A DNA stretch of 64,000 nt from JAWKVD01 sp041398225 (GCA_041398225.1 JAWKVD010000008.1:95906-159905); one strand, 5' to 3'. Shown: positions 1-9,439, numbered from the stretch's first letter. Numbers and translations are program-made. The notes: generated by a model from the letters alone, not told the origin.

Positions 1-2
1 TG

Positions 3-683
3 GGCGTGGTCGGCGCCATGATCGTGCTCGGGAAGACCGGCGTCATCCGGATTCCCGACCATATCGAGGACTGGCTGGCGCCGCTGCGCGACGGGCCGTG
101 GGGCTTGCCGGCGACCATTATTCTGTTCTGCGTGACGGCGTATTTCGCGGCGCCGCAATTCGTGCTGATCGGGGCGGCTGTCGTCGCTTTCGGCCCGGTC
201 AACGGCTTCATCTATTCCTGGATCGGAACCGTCGTGTCCGGCGTCGTCACCTTCTACACCGGCCGTTTCGCCGGAGCCGACTTCGTGCGGCGCTATGGCG
301 GGGCGACCGTGGCTCGGATGTCGCGTTTTATCGGGCGCAACGATTTTCTCGCCAGCATGATTGTCCGCAACGTGCCCACCGCGCCCTTTATCGTGGTCAA
401 CATGGCGTTCGGCGTCAGCCACGCCAGCGTCTGGCGCTATCTCGCGGGCCTTGCGATCGGCGTGGTGCCGAAGACGGCGATCGTCGCCCTGTTGGGGCAG
501 TCAGTTCTCTCGGCGATGGGCGGAGGCGTGATGCTCGCGATCGGCGTGATGATCTCGGTCGTCGGGATCTGGGTCACGGTTGCGCTGGCGGCTCGCCGGG
601 CCGTGCGCGGGGAGCCGGCGGACCAGGAGCCGAGCGCCGCGCGGGATGAGACCGCCGACGGTCGGGCTGAGGCCGGGCGCTAG
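3..683 (+). CDS. TVP38/TMEM64 (VTT-domain) membrane protein, 5' partial
   Basis: Integral inner-membrane protein of the TVP38/TMEM64 (VTT, SNARE-associated) family, relatives of DedA. Members are thought to handle lipids or small solutes, but the substrate is unknown. The reading frame is open to the left edge and starts inside what looks like the first membrane helix (VVGAMIVLG), so the true start is probably outside the window; GTG at 6 is only the first start codon visible. Further hydrophobic segments include the stretch around ATIILFCVTAYFAAP and the C-terminal MLAIGVMISVVGIWVTVALA. The family core is recognisable in the GPVNGFIYSWIGTVVSG and YTGRFAG segments. The last ~25 residues are charged and probably cytoplasmic. 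Followed by the leuA promoter, not by a co-oriented operon partner. Confidence 0.8.
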   Translation, partial: GVVGAMIVLGKTGVIRIPDHIEDWLAPLRDGPWGLPATIILFCVTAYFAAPQFVLIGAAVVAFGPVNGFIYSWIGTVVSGVVTFYTGRFAGADFVRRYGGATVARMSRFIGRNDFLASMIVRNVPTAPFIVVNMAFGVSHASVWRYLAGLAIGVVPKTAIVALLGQSVLSAMGGGVMLAIGVMISVVGIWVTVALAARRAVRGEPADQEPSAARDETADGRAEAGR

Positions 684-731
684 CCGGCGGCGGATTTCCC
701 TAGCGTCGGGTCGGCTTCATGGCGTCGCGCC

Positions 732-760
732 TTGACATGCCGTGGACGACAGATCATTAG
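732..760 (+). promoter_or_regulatory. leuA leader promoter
   Basis: A perfect -35 box TTGACA (732-737) is followed after 17 bp by CATTAG (755-760). The predicted transcription start is about 767-768, which coincides with the ATG of the leader peptide, so the leader would be translated from a leaderless mRNA. Inferred from sequence only. Confidence 0.55.
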
Positions 761-767
761 AACCGGC

Positions 768-863
768 ATGCGCAACGAGGCCGTCAATCGCCGTCTTTCG
801 GCAACGCTTTGCCTCCAGCTTCGTCTGGGAGGGCTCCTTAGGAGCCCCTGGATGCGTTATTGA
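768..863 (+). CDS. Leucine-rich leader peptide of leuA (31 aa)
   Basis: Short ORF of 31 codons, ending 87 bp before leuA. Seven residues are leucine, five of them within codons 14-24 (CLQLRLGGLLR). This is the expected composition of an attenuation leader whose translation senses charged tRNA-Leu. The ATG sits at the predicted transcription start and has no Shine-Dalgarno sequence, as described for the leaderless trpL leader of Sinorhizobium. The leucine codons run directly into mutually exclusive RNA hairpins (831-847 versus 845-898). Leucine-responsive attenuation of leuA is known in proteobacteria; its operation here is inferred. Confidence 0.6.
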   Translation: MRNEAVNRRLSATLCLQLRLGGLLRSPWMRY

Positions 864-898
864 TCCTCGCTGCGAGTTGAGGGTCGCGCGTCCAGGGG
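831..898 (+). promoter_or_regulatory. leuA attenuator: mutually exclusive hairpins
   Basis: Hairpin A pairs GGGCTCC (831-837) with GGAGCCC (841-847) around a TTA loop and contains the last Leu codons of the leader. Hairpin B pairs CCCCTGGATGCG (845-856) with CGCGTCCAGGGG (887-898), 12 bp with one G-U. A and B share bases 845-847, so they cannot coexist fully. A third possible stem, GTTGAG (876-881) with CTCAAC (905-910), competes with B. No U-run is evident, so the end effect (termination or translation) is undecided. Confidence 0.45.
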
Positions 899-950
899 AG
901 GTCTCTCAACCCCCAGACTTTCCGCGCAAAACGCTCAGGACGCACATCCC

Positions 951-2516
951 ATGACTTCCCAGCAGACCGCTTCGCCCGCCAAGGACCGGGTCTTGATTTT
1001 CGACACGACGATGCGTGACGGAGAGCAATCTCCCGGCGCGTCGATGACGTTGCGCGAGAAGCTCGAACTGGCCGAACTCCTGCAGGAGATGAAGGTCGAC
1101 ATTTGCGAGGCGGGCTTCGCGGCCTCCTCCGAAGGCGATTTCGAATGCGTCCGCCAGATCTCCGAACTGGCCAAGGACATGACCATCTGCTCGCTGGCGC
1201 GCTCCACGCTCAGCGACATCGATCGCGCCGGCGAGGCGATCCGCAAGGCCAGGAACCCCCGCATCCACACCTTCATCTCCACCAGCCCGGTGCACATGAA
1301 GCACAAGCTGCGCATGGGCCCGAACGCGGTGCTGGAAGCGATCGGCGCGTCGGTCACGTATTCGCGCAAGCTGGTCGGGGAGGTCGAGTGGTCGGCCGAA
1401 GACGCCACCCGCACCGAGTTCGATTTCCTGTGCAAGGCGATTGAGGTCGCCATCCATTCCGGCGCCACGGTGATCAACGTGCCGGACACGGTGGGTTATT
1501 CGCACCCGGAGGAGTATGGCGCGCTGATCCGCCGCCTGATCGAGACCATTCCGGATTCGGACAAGGTGATCTGGTCGACCCACTGCCATAACGATCTGGG
1601 ATTGGCGGTCGCCAACTCGCTGGCCGGCGTCATCAACGGCGCGCGTCAGATCGAGTGCGCCGTGAACGGCATGGGCGAGCGCGCCGGCAACGCCGCGCTG
1701 GAAGAGGTCGTGATGGCGCTGAAGGTGCGCGGCGACTCGATGCCCTATTACACCAACGTCGTAACGCCGAAGCTGTCGCGCGCGTCGAAGATGGTCTCCC
1801 AGATCACCGGGTTTCCGGTGCAGTACAACAAGGCCATCGTGGGCAAGAACGCATTCGCTCACGAGAGCGGCATCCACCAGGACGGGATGCTCAAGAACCG
1901 CGAGACCTATGAAATCATGCAACCGGAAGATGTCGGCGTACCGTCGACATCGTTGATCCTCGGCAAGCTGTCGGGGCGCAACGCGTTTCGCGACAAGCTG
2001 GAAAGCCTGGGCTATGTGCTCGACGCCGACACGCTCAACGACGCCTTCAGGCGCTTCAAGGCGCTGGCCGACAAGAAGAAGCATGTCTTCGACGAGGACA
2101 TCATCGCTCTGGTCGACGACCAGCTCGCCGGGGCTCAGGAACGTATTTCGCTGAAACACCTGAAGGTCGTTGCGGGTACGGAAGGCCCGCAATCGGCGGA
2201 AATCGAACTGGTCGTCGACGGCGAGGCTCACAAAGCCTCATCATGCGGCAACGGGCCCGTCGATAGCGTGTTCAACGCGATCCGGGCGCTGGCGCCGCAC
2301 ACGGCGGTGCTGGAGCTGTATCAGGTGCATGCGGTGACCGAGGGCACCGACGCCCAGGCCACGGTGACGGTCCGTCTGGCCGACAAAATCGGCGAGAAGG
2401 GCATCGTCGCCACCGGCAAGGCGTCCGATCCGGATACCCTGGTCGCGTCGGCCCGCGCCTACATCCATGCGCTCAACAAGCTAGAGGTTCGCCGCGCCAA
2501 GGCGCTCGCGGCCTAG
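951..2516 (+). CDS. leuA: 2-isopropylmalate synthase
   Basis: Condenses acetyl-CoA with 2-oxoisovalerate to 2-isopropylmalate, the committed step of leucine synthesis, in the cytoplasm. 521 aa, a normal length for the long LeuA form. The N-terminal TIM barrel has the metal/substrate motif DTTMRDGEQSPG (residues 18-29), the metal-binding THCHND (about 208-213), the GMGERAGNAALEE loop and AHESGIHQDG (about 303-312). The last ~130 residues form the LeuA regulatory (dimerisation) domain responsible for leucine feedback inhibition. The start is chosen because the protein begins just before the barrel and because an upstream leucine-rich leader fits transcript-level control. A homocitrate or citramalate synthase is less likely given length and motifs. 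Confidence 0.96.
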   Translation: MTSQQTASPAKDRVLIFDTTMRDGEQSPGASMTLREKLELAELLQEMKVDICEAGFAASSEGDFECVRQISELAKDMTICSLARSTLSDIDRAGEAIRKARNPRIHTFISTSPVHMKHKLRMGPNAVLEAIGASVTYSRKLVGEVEWSAEDATRTEFDFLCKAIEVAIHSGATVINVPDTVGYSHPEEYGALIRRLIETIPDSDKVIWSTHCHNDLGLAVANSLAGVINGARQIECAVNGMGERAGNAALEEVVMALKVRGDSMPYYTNVVTPKLSRASKMVSQITGFPVQYNKAIVGKNAFAHESGIHQDGMLKNRETYEIMQPEDVGVPSTSLILGKLSGRNAFRDKLESLGYVLDADTLNDAFRRFKALADKKKHVFDEDIIALVDDQLAGAQERISLKHLKVVAGTEGPQSAEIELVVDGEAHKASSCGNGPVDSVFNAIRALAPHTAVLELYQVHAVTEGTDAQATVTVRLADKIGEKGIVATGKASDPDTLVASARAYIHALNKLEVRRAKALAA

Positions 2517-2608
2517 GCGGCGCTGGCGGACCGGCGGCATCTGAACTAGTTTGTTTCCTGACAAAACGCGCCGGACGAGCTCGCCGGCGTATGCTGAGGG
2601 AAGCGACG

Positions 2609-3439
2609 ATGCGCAATCTGATCCTGTATCTCGGCGCGATGTTCCTCGCGATCGCCGTTGCGCCGGTTGCATCTCCCGCCTTCGCGCAGGAAGAGGTCGT
2701 TCATCCGTGGGAGCGGGACCGCCAGGTCCTTACGGCGGCTGACGCCGATTCGCGGGTACGCGGCATTGAGGGGCTGGCCGCCCACATCGAGCCGCTTGAG
2801 GCGGCGCTCGCCGGCGCATCGCAGGCTTTCGAGGCTGCGGCCGCAGGCGATGAGGACAGCGTCTATGTTCTCGTTGACGGCGCGACGCAAACCATGGCCG
2901 CGATCGTGGACGCTGCAGGTACGGCCGAAGCTGGCGGGAGCGATGCCCGGTCAATCGTGGCTGTCGAAAATCCCTACCTGATGATCGCCTTCTATCTGGG
3001 CACTTACTACAATGAGTATGGGCTGTTCACCGACGCCGTCCGCGTCCTAAGCGCAGGTCTGGCGCTTCCCGAGATGTTTCCGGAGCTTGGCGAGACTCGG
3101 GTTCTGTTGATGATCGAACGGGCGGCCGCGCTGGGACAAACTGGCGACCGCGAGCAAGCGCTCGCCGCATACGACGAAGTGCTGCAGCGCCCCGGACTGG
3201 CGACTCCGTTTCGCGCTTCGGCTTTGCGCGGGCGCGGATTCAGCTTGATCGAACTCGGGCGGCTGGATGAAGCCGAAGCGGCGTACCGGGCCTCGCTTGA
3301 GATCGATCCGGACAATCCGATCGCCATGAACGAACTAACTTATATCGCGGGCCTCAGGCAGGGACGCGAAAAGGCGCCCGCGATCCTCGCCACCCCCGAC
3401 AAGGCCGCGGAGGCGCTCGCGGGCCAGGCGCCGCAATAG
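2609..3439 (+). CDS. Periplasmic TPR-repeat protein
   Basis: 276-aa exported protein of unknown function. The chosen ATG follows GAGGGAA and gives a clean Sec signal peptide (MRNLILYLGAMFLAIAVAP, cleavage near AFAQ, residue ~26). An ATG 18 bp upstream would add a poor extension. The C-terminal half contains at least two tetratricopeptide units, the clearest being the segment with ALRGRGFSLIELGRLDEAEA followed by YRASLEIDP. TPR proteins act as protein-interaction scaffolds; no partner can be inferred here. It stands alone between leuA and the convergent VOC gene. Confidence 0.75.
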   Translation: MRNLILYLGAMFLAIAVAPVASPAFAQEEVVHPWERDRQVLTAADADSRVRGIEGLAAHIEPLEAALAGASQAFEAAAAGDEDSVYVLVDGATQTMAAIVDAAGTAEAGGSDARSIVAVENPYLMIAFYLGTYYNEYGLFTDAVRVLSAGLALPEMFPELGETRVLLMIERAAALGQTGDREQALAAYDEVLQRPGLATPFRASALRGRGFSLIELGRLDEAEAAYRASLEIDPDNPIAMNELTYIAGLRQGREKAPAILATPDKAAEALAGQAPQ

Positions 3440-3462
3440 GCGGGTGGCGAAATGTGCCGACC

Positions 3463-3843
3463 TTAGGCCGACACACGCCAGGGCGGGTTCAGCCGGCTTT
3501 CGCCCGCGTGAAACAGACAAATCTCGTTGCCGTCTGGGTCGAGCAGTCGCGCTTCACGCCACAGCCATGGTTCGTCCAGCGGTCCGCTCCGGAACCTTAT
3601 CCCCGCCGCTTTCAGGCGGCTTACCTCATCGTCCAGGCGGTCGGTCTCGAGATAGATGACAGCTCGGGGGCCGTCCGGCGCTGCATCGACGTGGTGTAGA
3701 GACAGGGTCGCGCCGCCTTCGGGGGCTTCGAGACGGACGTAGCGCGGCGTGCTGTCGACGATCAGGATGAAGCCAAGACGTCGATAGAAATCTCGGCCTG
3801 CCGCCACATTGCGAGACGGCAGGGTCACCTGGTTCAGGCGCAT
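3463..3843 (-). CDS. VOC-family (glyoxalase/bleomycin-resistance fold) protein
   Basis: 126-aa single-module vicinal oxygen chelate protein: N-terminal NQVTLPSRNVAAGRDFYRRL, central ATLSLHHVD, and C-terminal ARLLDPDGNEICLFHAG typical of the betaalphabetabetabeta repeat. The His and Glu positions usual for metal binding (H in LSLHH, E in GNEICLF) are present. The substrate is unknown. It lies 9 bp downstream of a second VOC gene in the same orientation, and both appear to be read from a promoter overlapping the soxR operator, which suggests a role in response to redox-cycling compounds. Confidence 0.82.
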   Translation of the reverse strand: MRLNQVTLPSRNVAAGRDFYRRLGFILIVDSTPRYVRLEAPEGGATLSLHHVDAAPDGPRAVIYLETDRLDDEVSRLKAAGIRFRSGPLDEPWLWREARLLDPDGNEICLFHAGESRLNPPWRVSA

Positions 3844-3852
3844 CGCTGCGGC

Positions 3853-4233
3853 TCACGCATAGCTCACGACCTCATATTCGATGCCGTCCCAGTCGAAGAA
3901 GTAGAAGCGGCGGCCCGGCTCGTAATCCGCATGGGAGAAAGGCTCGAGCCCGAGATCGATGACGCGCTTTTCGACAGCGTCGAGATCAGGGACCTGAACG
4001 CCGATATGGTTGAGCGGCGCGCCTTTCCTGTGCGCCCGGGCCGCCGCAGGCCCCCAGCTGTCGGAGTAAAGGGCGATGTAGTGGGTGTCGCTGCCGACAT
4101 GGACCGTGTGGCCATTGTCCCTGCCTTCGCCGTTCCAGCGGACTTTCCAGCCGAACAGCTGATCCAGCATGCGGGCGGCGCGGTCGACATCCGAGACAGT
4201 GATGTTGACGTGTTCGATGAAGGGTTGCGCCAT
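3853..4233 (-). CDS. VOC-family protein divergent from soxR
   Basis: 126-aa VOC/glyoxalase-fold protein beginning AQPFIEHVNITVSDVDRAA, with metal-type residues in the N-terminal FIEHVN and C-terminal GIEYEVVSYA segments and a middle GAPLNHIGVQVPDL module start. It is the first gene of a two-gene unit divergent from soxR. A TTGATC / TAGGGA promoter with a 19-bp spacer, the spacing activated by MerR-type regulators, overlaps the SoxR dyad upstream. Likely a SoxR-controlled gene whose substrate might be a redox-active or electrophilic small molecule; this is inference from position. Confidence 0.82.
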   Translation of the reverse strand: MAQPFIEHVNITVSDVDRAARMLDQLFGWKVRWNGEGRDNGHTVHVGSDTHYIALYSDSWGPAAARAHRKGAPLNHIGVQVPDLDAVEKRVIDLGLEPFSHADYEPGRRFYFFDWDGIEYEVVSYA

Positions 4234-4317
4234 GGGAGGTCCTTTCCTGTCTGCCGCTGCCGGCCCTGCTCTTGGGCGTCTGGCGTTTCGTTCGGCCGGG
4301 CTTGAGCGGTTGGCGCA

Positions 4318-4351
4318 TTGTCCCTACAACCTAAACCTGACTTTAGATCAA
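4318..4351. promoter_or_regulatory. Overlapping divergent SoxR-type promoters and operator
   Basis: Plus strand: TTGTCC (4318-4323), 19-bp spacer, TTAGAT (4343-4348), reading soxR. Minus strand: TTGATC (4351-4346), 19-bp spacer, TAGGGA (4326-4321), reading the VOC genes. The dyad CTAAA-CCTGAC-TTTAG (4331-4346) is centred in both spacers. MerR-family activators bind such dyads in over-long 19-bp spacers and untwist them. Both -35/-10 pairs are visible directly; regulation by SoxR is inferred. Confidence 0.6.
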
Positions 4352-4372
4352 GAGACAATTTCGGAGGCCGAC

Positions 4373-4849
4373 ATGCGCGCCGAACCTCTGCGGCCGGACG
4401 ATGTGCTTTCCATCGGCGATCTCGCCGCGCGAACCGGGCTTTCGGTGTCCACGATCCGTTACTATGAGGGCAGGGGGCTTCTCGCCGCCTTGCGGAGCCC
4501 GGGCGGCCAAAGGCGCTTTCGCCGTTCAGACATCCGCCGCCTGTCCTTCATTCGCATCGCGCAGCAGCTCGGTCTTTCGATCGAGGACATCGCCGCCGAA
4601 CTTGCGCGATTGCCCAAGGGGCGCACCCCGACCGCATCGGACTGGGCGGAGATCAGCCGGATGCTGAAGTCGCGGCTGTCGGCCGAGATCGATCGTCTGG
4701 CGCGCACGCGTGAGGTTCTCGACGGGTGCATCGGTTGCGGCTGTCTGTCTCTGAAGAAGTGTCGTCTGTTCAATCCGGACGATCGCGCAAGCCGCCTCGG
4801 GCCCGGGCCACGTTTCACGATGGGCGATAGCTGGCGCGACGCCGACTAG
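4373..4849 (+). CDS. soxR: Redox-sensitive transcriptional activator SoxR
   Basis: 158-aa MerR-family regulator. N-terminal winged helix-turn-helix from LSIGDLAARTGLSVSTIRYYE (residues 11-31), a dimerisation helix, then the SoxR [2Fe-2S] cluster motif with Cys119, Cys122, Cys124 and Cys130 in CIGCGCLSLKKC, followed by the conserved NPDD. Oxidation or nitrosylation of the cluster by redox-cycling drugs turns on target promoters. ATG at 4373 follows GGAGG and places the HTH at the normal distance; a longer frame from 4169 would run through the operator. In this class SoxR usually controls a few local genes rather than soxS; here the divergent VOC pair is the obvious target. Confidence 0.94.
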   Translation: MRAEPLRPDDVLSIGDLAARTGLSVSTIRYYEGRGLLAALRSPGGQRRFRRSDIRRLSFIRIAQQLGLSIEDIAAELARLPKGRTPTASDWAEISRMLKSRLSAEIDRLARTREVLDGCIGCGCLSLKKCRLFNPDDRASRLGPGPRFTMGDSWRDAD

Positions 4850-5181
4850 TGCGCCGTGGCCGCTTCAGATGTTGGCCGGTCTTTCGGCCGCGCGCGTCAA
4901 TCTTGAATTCGCGCCGTGTCGGCGGTACTCTTCCATATAGGACATGATGCGGGCTGTCGAAGCATTCGACGATGTCTCGCCGGATCTGCGCCGAACGTCG
5001 CCCGCCATATGTCCTTGAAGGCCGAACACGGCCAGATGACGCTACATTGGGAAGACTGGGAAACGCGCATCCGGGAAGAAGCTTACGCGTACAATTTGGC
5101 GCGCCCGCTTTCCTGTCATGTTGCTTGTCCGCGGCGCAGCTCCGGGGGCGTCTCGTCTGACGCGCATCGCAGTGCGACTGT
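4850..5181. other. Intergenic region, no supported gene
   Basis: 332 bp between soxR and the convergent EVE gene. A frame open from 4916 runs into the EVE gene on the opposite strand and has no family features. The part around 5036-5110 (MTLHWEDWETRIREEAYAY) looks faintly protein-like but I cannot support it as a gene. No clear terminator or RNA is visible. Confidence 0.4.
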
Positions 5182-5604
5182 TCAGGCCTTCACGCCGCCC
5201 AGCTTGCAGATGTGTTTCCATTCGGCGGCGGTCACCGGCTGCACGCTGAGGCGCGAATTGTTCACCAGAACCATCTCGCCCAATGCGGCTTCGGTCTTTG
5301 CCTGCTCAAGCGTGACCGGCGTTTTCAGGGGCTCCACCGCCTTCACGTCGACGCACACCCAGGGCTTGCCTTCTTCGGCCGTGGGGTCCGGGTAGGCTTC
5401 GCGGATCACCTCGACGAGGCCGACGATCTCCTTGCCGATGTTGGAATGATAGAAGAAGGCGCGATCGCCCTTCTTCATGTTGATCATGTTCAGCTTGGCC
5501 TGATGGTTGCGCACGCCCGTCCACGGTTCTCCCTTGGCGCCTTTGGCCGTCTGGTCGTCCCAGCTGAACACGTCCGGTTCGGATTTCACCAGCCAGTAGG
5601 CCAT
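5182..5604 (-). CDS. EVE domain-containing protein
   Basis: 140-aa protein that is essentially one EVE domain (PUA-like fold, thymocyte nuclear protein 1 family). It starts with the hallmark AYWLVKSEPDVFSWDD, followed by WTGVRNHQAKLNMINMKKGD and FFYHSN. EVE domains form an aromatic cage that in characterised cases reads modified nucleobases; the ligand here is unknown. The start follows GAGGAGAAA. It lies 32 bp downstream of the MFS gene on the same strand. No restriction or modification genes are nearby. Confidence 0.9.
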   Translation of the reverse strand: MAYWLVKSEPDVFSWDDQTAKGAKGEPWTGVRNHQAKLNMINMKKGDRAFFYHSNIGKEIVGLVEVIREAYPDPTAEEGKPWVCVDVKAVEPLKTPVTLEQAKTEAALGEMVLVNNSRLSVQPVTAAEWKHICKLGGVKA

Positions 5605-5636
5605 CGTCTTTCTCCTCAATTCGTTCGTGGTCGGCG

Positions 5637-6992
5637 TCAGGCCACGCCTTGGTCCAGCCGGCGCGCTTCGCGCAGTTGCGGGAACATCAACGCCCAGGCG
5701 GCTGCGACGATGATCGCTCCGACGCCGCCGGCGGTCGCGGCGAACACGGCCCCGATCGCGCCGCCGCCGAGGATCTGCGCCATGCCGCCGGCGCGGAAGT
5801 CGCCAAGTTCGTTCGAGGCGCTGACGAACACGGAGTTCACCGCGTTCACCCGTCCGCGCACATCGTCCGGGGTCCAGAGCTGGAGCAGGGTTTCGCGCAC
5901 CACCACGCTCACCATGTCGGCGCCGCCAAGAAGGATCAGCGCAAGGATCGACAGCCAGGGCGTCGTTGAAAGGCCGAACAGGGTGGTGAACACGCCGAAC
6001 AAGGCCACGCACACAAACATAATGCGCCCGGCGTGATCGCGGATCGGGAACATGGCGAGGAGGCCTGCGGTTATCAGTGCGCCGATGCCTGGCGCCGCGC
6101 GCAACCAGCCGAGGCCCGAAGGGCCGAGATGCAGGACGTCCTGGGCATAGATCGGCAGCAGGGCGATCACGCCGCCCATCAGCACGGCGAACAGGTCGAG
6201 CGAAATCGCGCCGAGCACGATCTTCTGGCGCCAGATGTACCGAAAACCCTCCAGCATGCCCGACAGGGTGGGGCGTTCGCGGCTGGGCGCCTGTCTTGGC
6301 TTCGGAATGGCGAAAATCAGCAGGGCGCCGATCGCCATCAGCACGAAGGCGACGCCGTAGGCGATCTCCGGGCCGTGTCCTTCGAGCACGTTCGCGGCTC
6401 CATGGCCGCCCTGACCGCGCAACCAGCCGACAACGCCGGGTTCGCCCACGCTGAGAAGCAGCCCGCCCAGCGCCGGGCCCAGGATGGTCGCGGTCTGCCA
6501 GGCGGTGGAGTTCAGGGTGATCGCGTTGGCGAACACCGATTGCGGCACCAGGCTCACAAACAGCGAGGAGGAGGCCGGCCCCATGAAGGCGCGGCCGATC
6601 CCGAACACCGTCAAAAGGCTCAAGAGCAGGATGGCGGACATGTTTCCGGTCATGCTGACGATTGAGATCGCCAGGGCCACGACCGACAGGAGCAGTATGG
6701 AGAGCCCCATGATCAGGCGCCGGCCGAACCGGTCGGCGGCGGTTCCAGTGACCAGCACCAGCAGGAAGAGCGGAACGAACTGCACCAGCCCGACCAGACC
6801 CGGGTAGATCGGTTCGCCGGTCAGTTCGTAAATCTGCCAGAGCGCGGCGACGGTCAGAATCTGGGCGCCCAGCGAGGCGATGAGGCGCGCGGTCCAGTAC
6901 AGCACGAAGCTGCGGTACCGGAAGGCGGCGAACCGGCTGGGCGGGTCCGTTTGGGCGGAACCGGCCGGATCAGGGTCTGACGTGGCTGACAT
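5637..6992 (-). CDS. MFS transporter, EntS/MFS_3-like exporter
   Basis: 451-aa 12-helix major facilitator with the motif ADRFGRR between helices 2 and 3 (motif A variant) and the family N-terminus FRYRSFVLYWTARLIASLGAQ. Length and sequence resemble the EntS/MFS_3 group, which includes enterobactin and drug exporters and many orphans. The substrate cannot be deduced. N-terminal 20 residues are Pro/Asp/Ser-rich and cytoplasmic. It may be co-transcribed with the EVE gene. Confidence 0.85.
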   Translation of the reverse strand: MSATSDPDPAGSAQTDPPSRFAAFRYRSFVLYWTARLIASLGAQILTVAALWQIYELTGEPIYPGLVGLVQFVPLFLLVLVTGTAADRFGRRLIMGLSILLLSVVALAISIVSMTGNMSAILLLSLLTVFGIGRAFMGPASSSLFVSLVPQSVFANAITLNSTAWQTATILGPALGGLLLSVGEPGVVGWLRGQGGHGAANVLEGHGPEIAYGVAFVLMAIGALLIFAIPKPRQAPSRERPTLSGMLEGFRYIWRQKIVLGAISLDLFAVLMGGVIALLPIYAQDVLHLGPSGLGWLRAAPGIGALITAGLLAMFPIRDHAGRIMFVCVALFGVFTTLFGLSTTPWLSILALILLGGADMVSVVVRETLLQLWTPDDVRGRVNAVNSVFVSASNELGDFRAGGMAQILGGGAIGAVFAATAGGVGAIIVAAAWALMFPQLREARRLDQGVA

Positions 6993-7434
6993 CTAGGTCT
7001 GGAAGCAGGACTGTGAAAACGTCGGCGTCGATCGGGCGAGAGCGCCCGCAACATCTTGGCCCCTTGGACCGGAAGGACGGTCGCGATGCAAGAAAATTGC
7101 ATCGGGGAACACGAAATTTGTCGGCGGTCGTCCCGTTTTGCGACACCATCGTCGCATCGGCATAGGGAACATGGCGTCTCGTTTTGGTTGGGCGTCAAGG
7201 AAAGGGCGGCCATTGTTTACGCCTGAACGGTGCTGGCGCTATGCGTTTCCAGACGCCTGCCGGAATAAAAAGGCGAGACGAGATCGAAGTTTTACGCTGG
7301 TGAACGCACTGTACCGTCATTTCGCATCGGTCTTGCAGTCGCCACTTGCATTAGGGAAGTTGAAACGTCACACACGCTAGGGGTGGCGGTGTAGCAGCGC
7401 GTCAGTGATTCGCGCGCCGGGAGTACCTGCGGCC
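6993..7434. other. Intergenic region upstream of mreB
   Basis: 442 bp between the divergent MFS gene and mreB, where promoters of both should lie. The half near mreB is more AT-rich than the surroundings (around 7260-7360). Several partial -35/-10 matches exist but none is convincing. Short frames in it have no family features. Confidence 0.35.
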
Positions 7435-8475
<1,041 letters not shown>

Positions 8476-8539
8476 ACGTATCCCGAGGGCGCATCCGCGG
8501 CGACGCCGACATGAGGCCGCCGCCTGGAGGAGCAGGTGA

Positions 8540-9439
8540 ATGGCCTGGTATGGCCGCAGACGGACACGGGAACCACGCGGCGGCGCGAGCGCGGCGGTCG
8601 TCGGCATCGCCGTGGCCATGTTCGGCGTTCTCGCCCTGCAGACCTCTTCGACGCTTCGTGAAGCGGTAAGCGGATCGCGCCGCACGATGGATGCGGTTTC
8701 GGCCTCGCTCGCCTCGCATTCGCCCGGCGTCGGTCTGGTGCTGGACTTTTCCGACAAGAAGTCCAAGGCGCGCATCGAGGCGCTCGAGACTGAGGTTCGC
8801 GATCTTCAGAAATGGAAGACGCTGGCCGAAACCATGTCCATGCGCATGCGTCGCTATGAGGAGATGCTGAACCTCATCGGCGAGACGACCGGCGCCGAGG
8901 TCACGGCGCGCATCGTGGCCGAACCGCGCGGTCCGTTCTCCGCGACGCGGATCGTCAACGCGGGCGCCGCGGAGGGCGTGCGCGAGGGCTATTTCGCGAT
9001 CAACGAGTTCGGTCTGGTCGGTCGCGTCATTCGCGTCGGCGAACACACTTCGCGCATTCTGCTCGTGACCGACTTCAACAGCCGGATTCCAGTGATGGGG
9101 CGCATCTCGGGCGATCGCGCGCTGCTTGTCGGCGACAGCGGCGAGGGCGCCAAACTCCTCGAACCCGAAACGCCCGACCGTATTGTGGAAGGCGAAGTGT
9201 GGGTCACCTCGGGCGATGGCGGGCAGATGGCGATGGGCATTCCCGTCGGGCGTGCGCGCCGCGACGGGCAAGACTGGCGTATCGACCTCGCTATCGAGGC
9301 CGGACCGCTCGACTTCGTGCGGCTGACGCCGGCGCCTGATTTTGCTTCACCGGAAAGCGAACCCATCGTGCCCAAGGACGCAACCGGCAAGCCCCAGACC
9401 GCAGGTTCGGCGACGGCGGGCAATGGGGGTGAGCAATGA
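8540..9439 (+). CDS. mreC: Rod shape-determining protein MreC
   Basis: 299-aa bitopic membrane protein that links MreB/MreD to periplasmic PBP2. One N-terminal membrane helix (about residues 17-35, AAVVGIAVAMFGVLALQ), a coiled coil around 75-105 (KARIEALETEVRDLQKW) and the periplasmic double beta-barrel with NAGAAEGVREGYFAINEFGLVGRV-type motifs (split here by length). The tail after ~270 is low-complexity. ATG follows GGAGCAGG. Its stop overlaps the mreD start (ATGA). Confidence 0.95.
   Translation: MAWYGRRRTREPRGGASAAVVGIAVAMFGVLALQTSSTLREAVSGSRRTMDAVSASLASHSPGVGLVLDFSDKKSKARIEALETEVRDLQKWKTLAETMSMRMRRYEEMLNLIGETTGAEVTARIVAEPRGPFSATRIVNAGAAEGVREGYFAINEFGLVGRVIRVGEHTSRILLVTDFNSRIPVMGRISGDRALLVGDSGEGAKLLEPETPDRIVEGEVWVTSGDGGQMAMGIPVGRARRDGQDWRIDLAIEAGPLDFVRLTPAPDFASPESEPIVPKDATGKPQTAGSATAGNGGEQ

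Noticed and set aside
742..954. 70-codon frame overlapping the leuA leader
   Set aside because: Different frame from the leucine-rich leader, overlaps the leuA start, no ribosome-binding site.
906..2231. Minus-strand frame of 441 codons opposite leuA
   Set aside because: Antisense shadow of a clear leuA gene; no protein family features.
4916..5395. Plus-strand frame between soxR and the EVE gene
   Set aside because: Half of it is antisense to the EVE domain gene and there is no recognisable domain.
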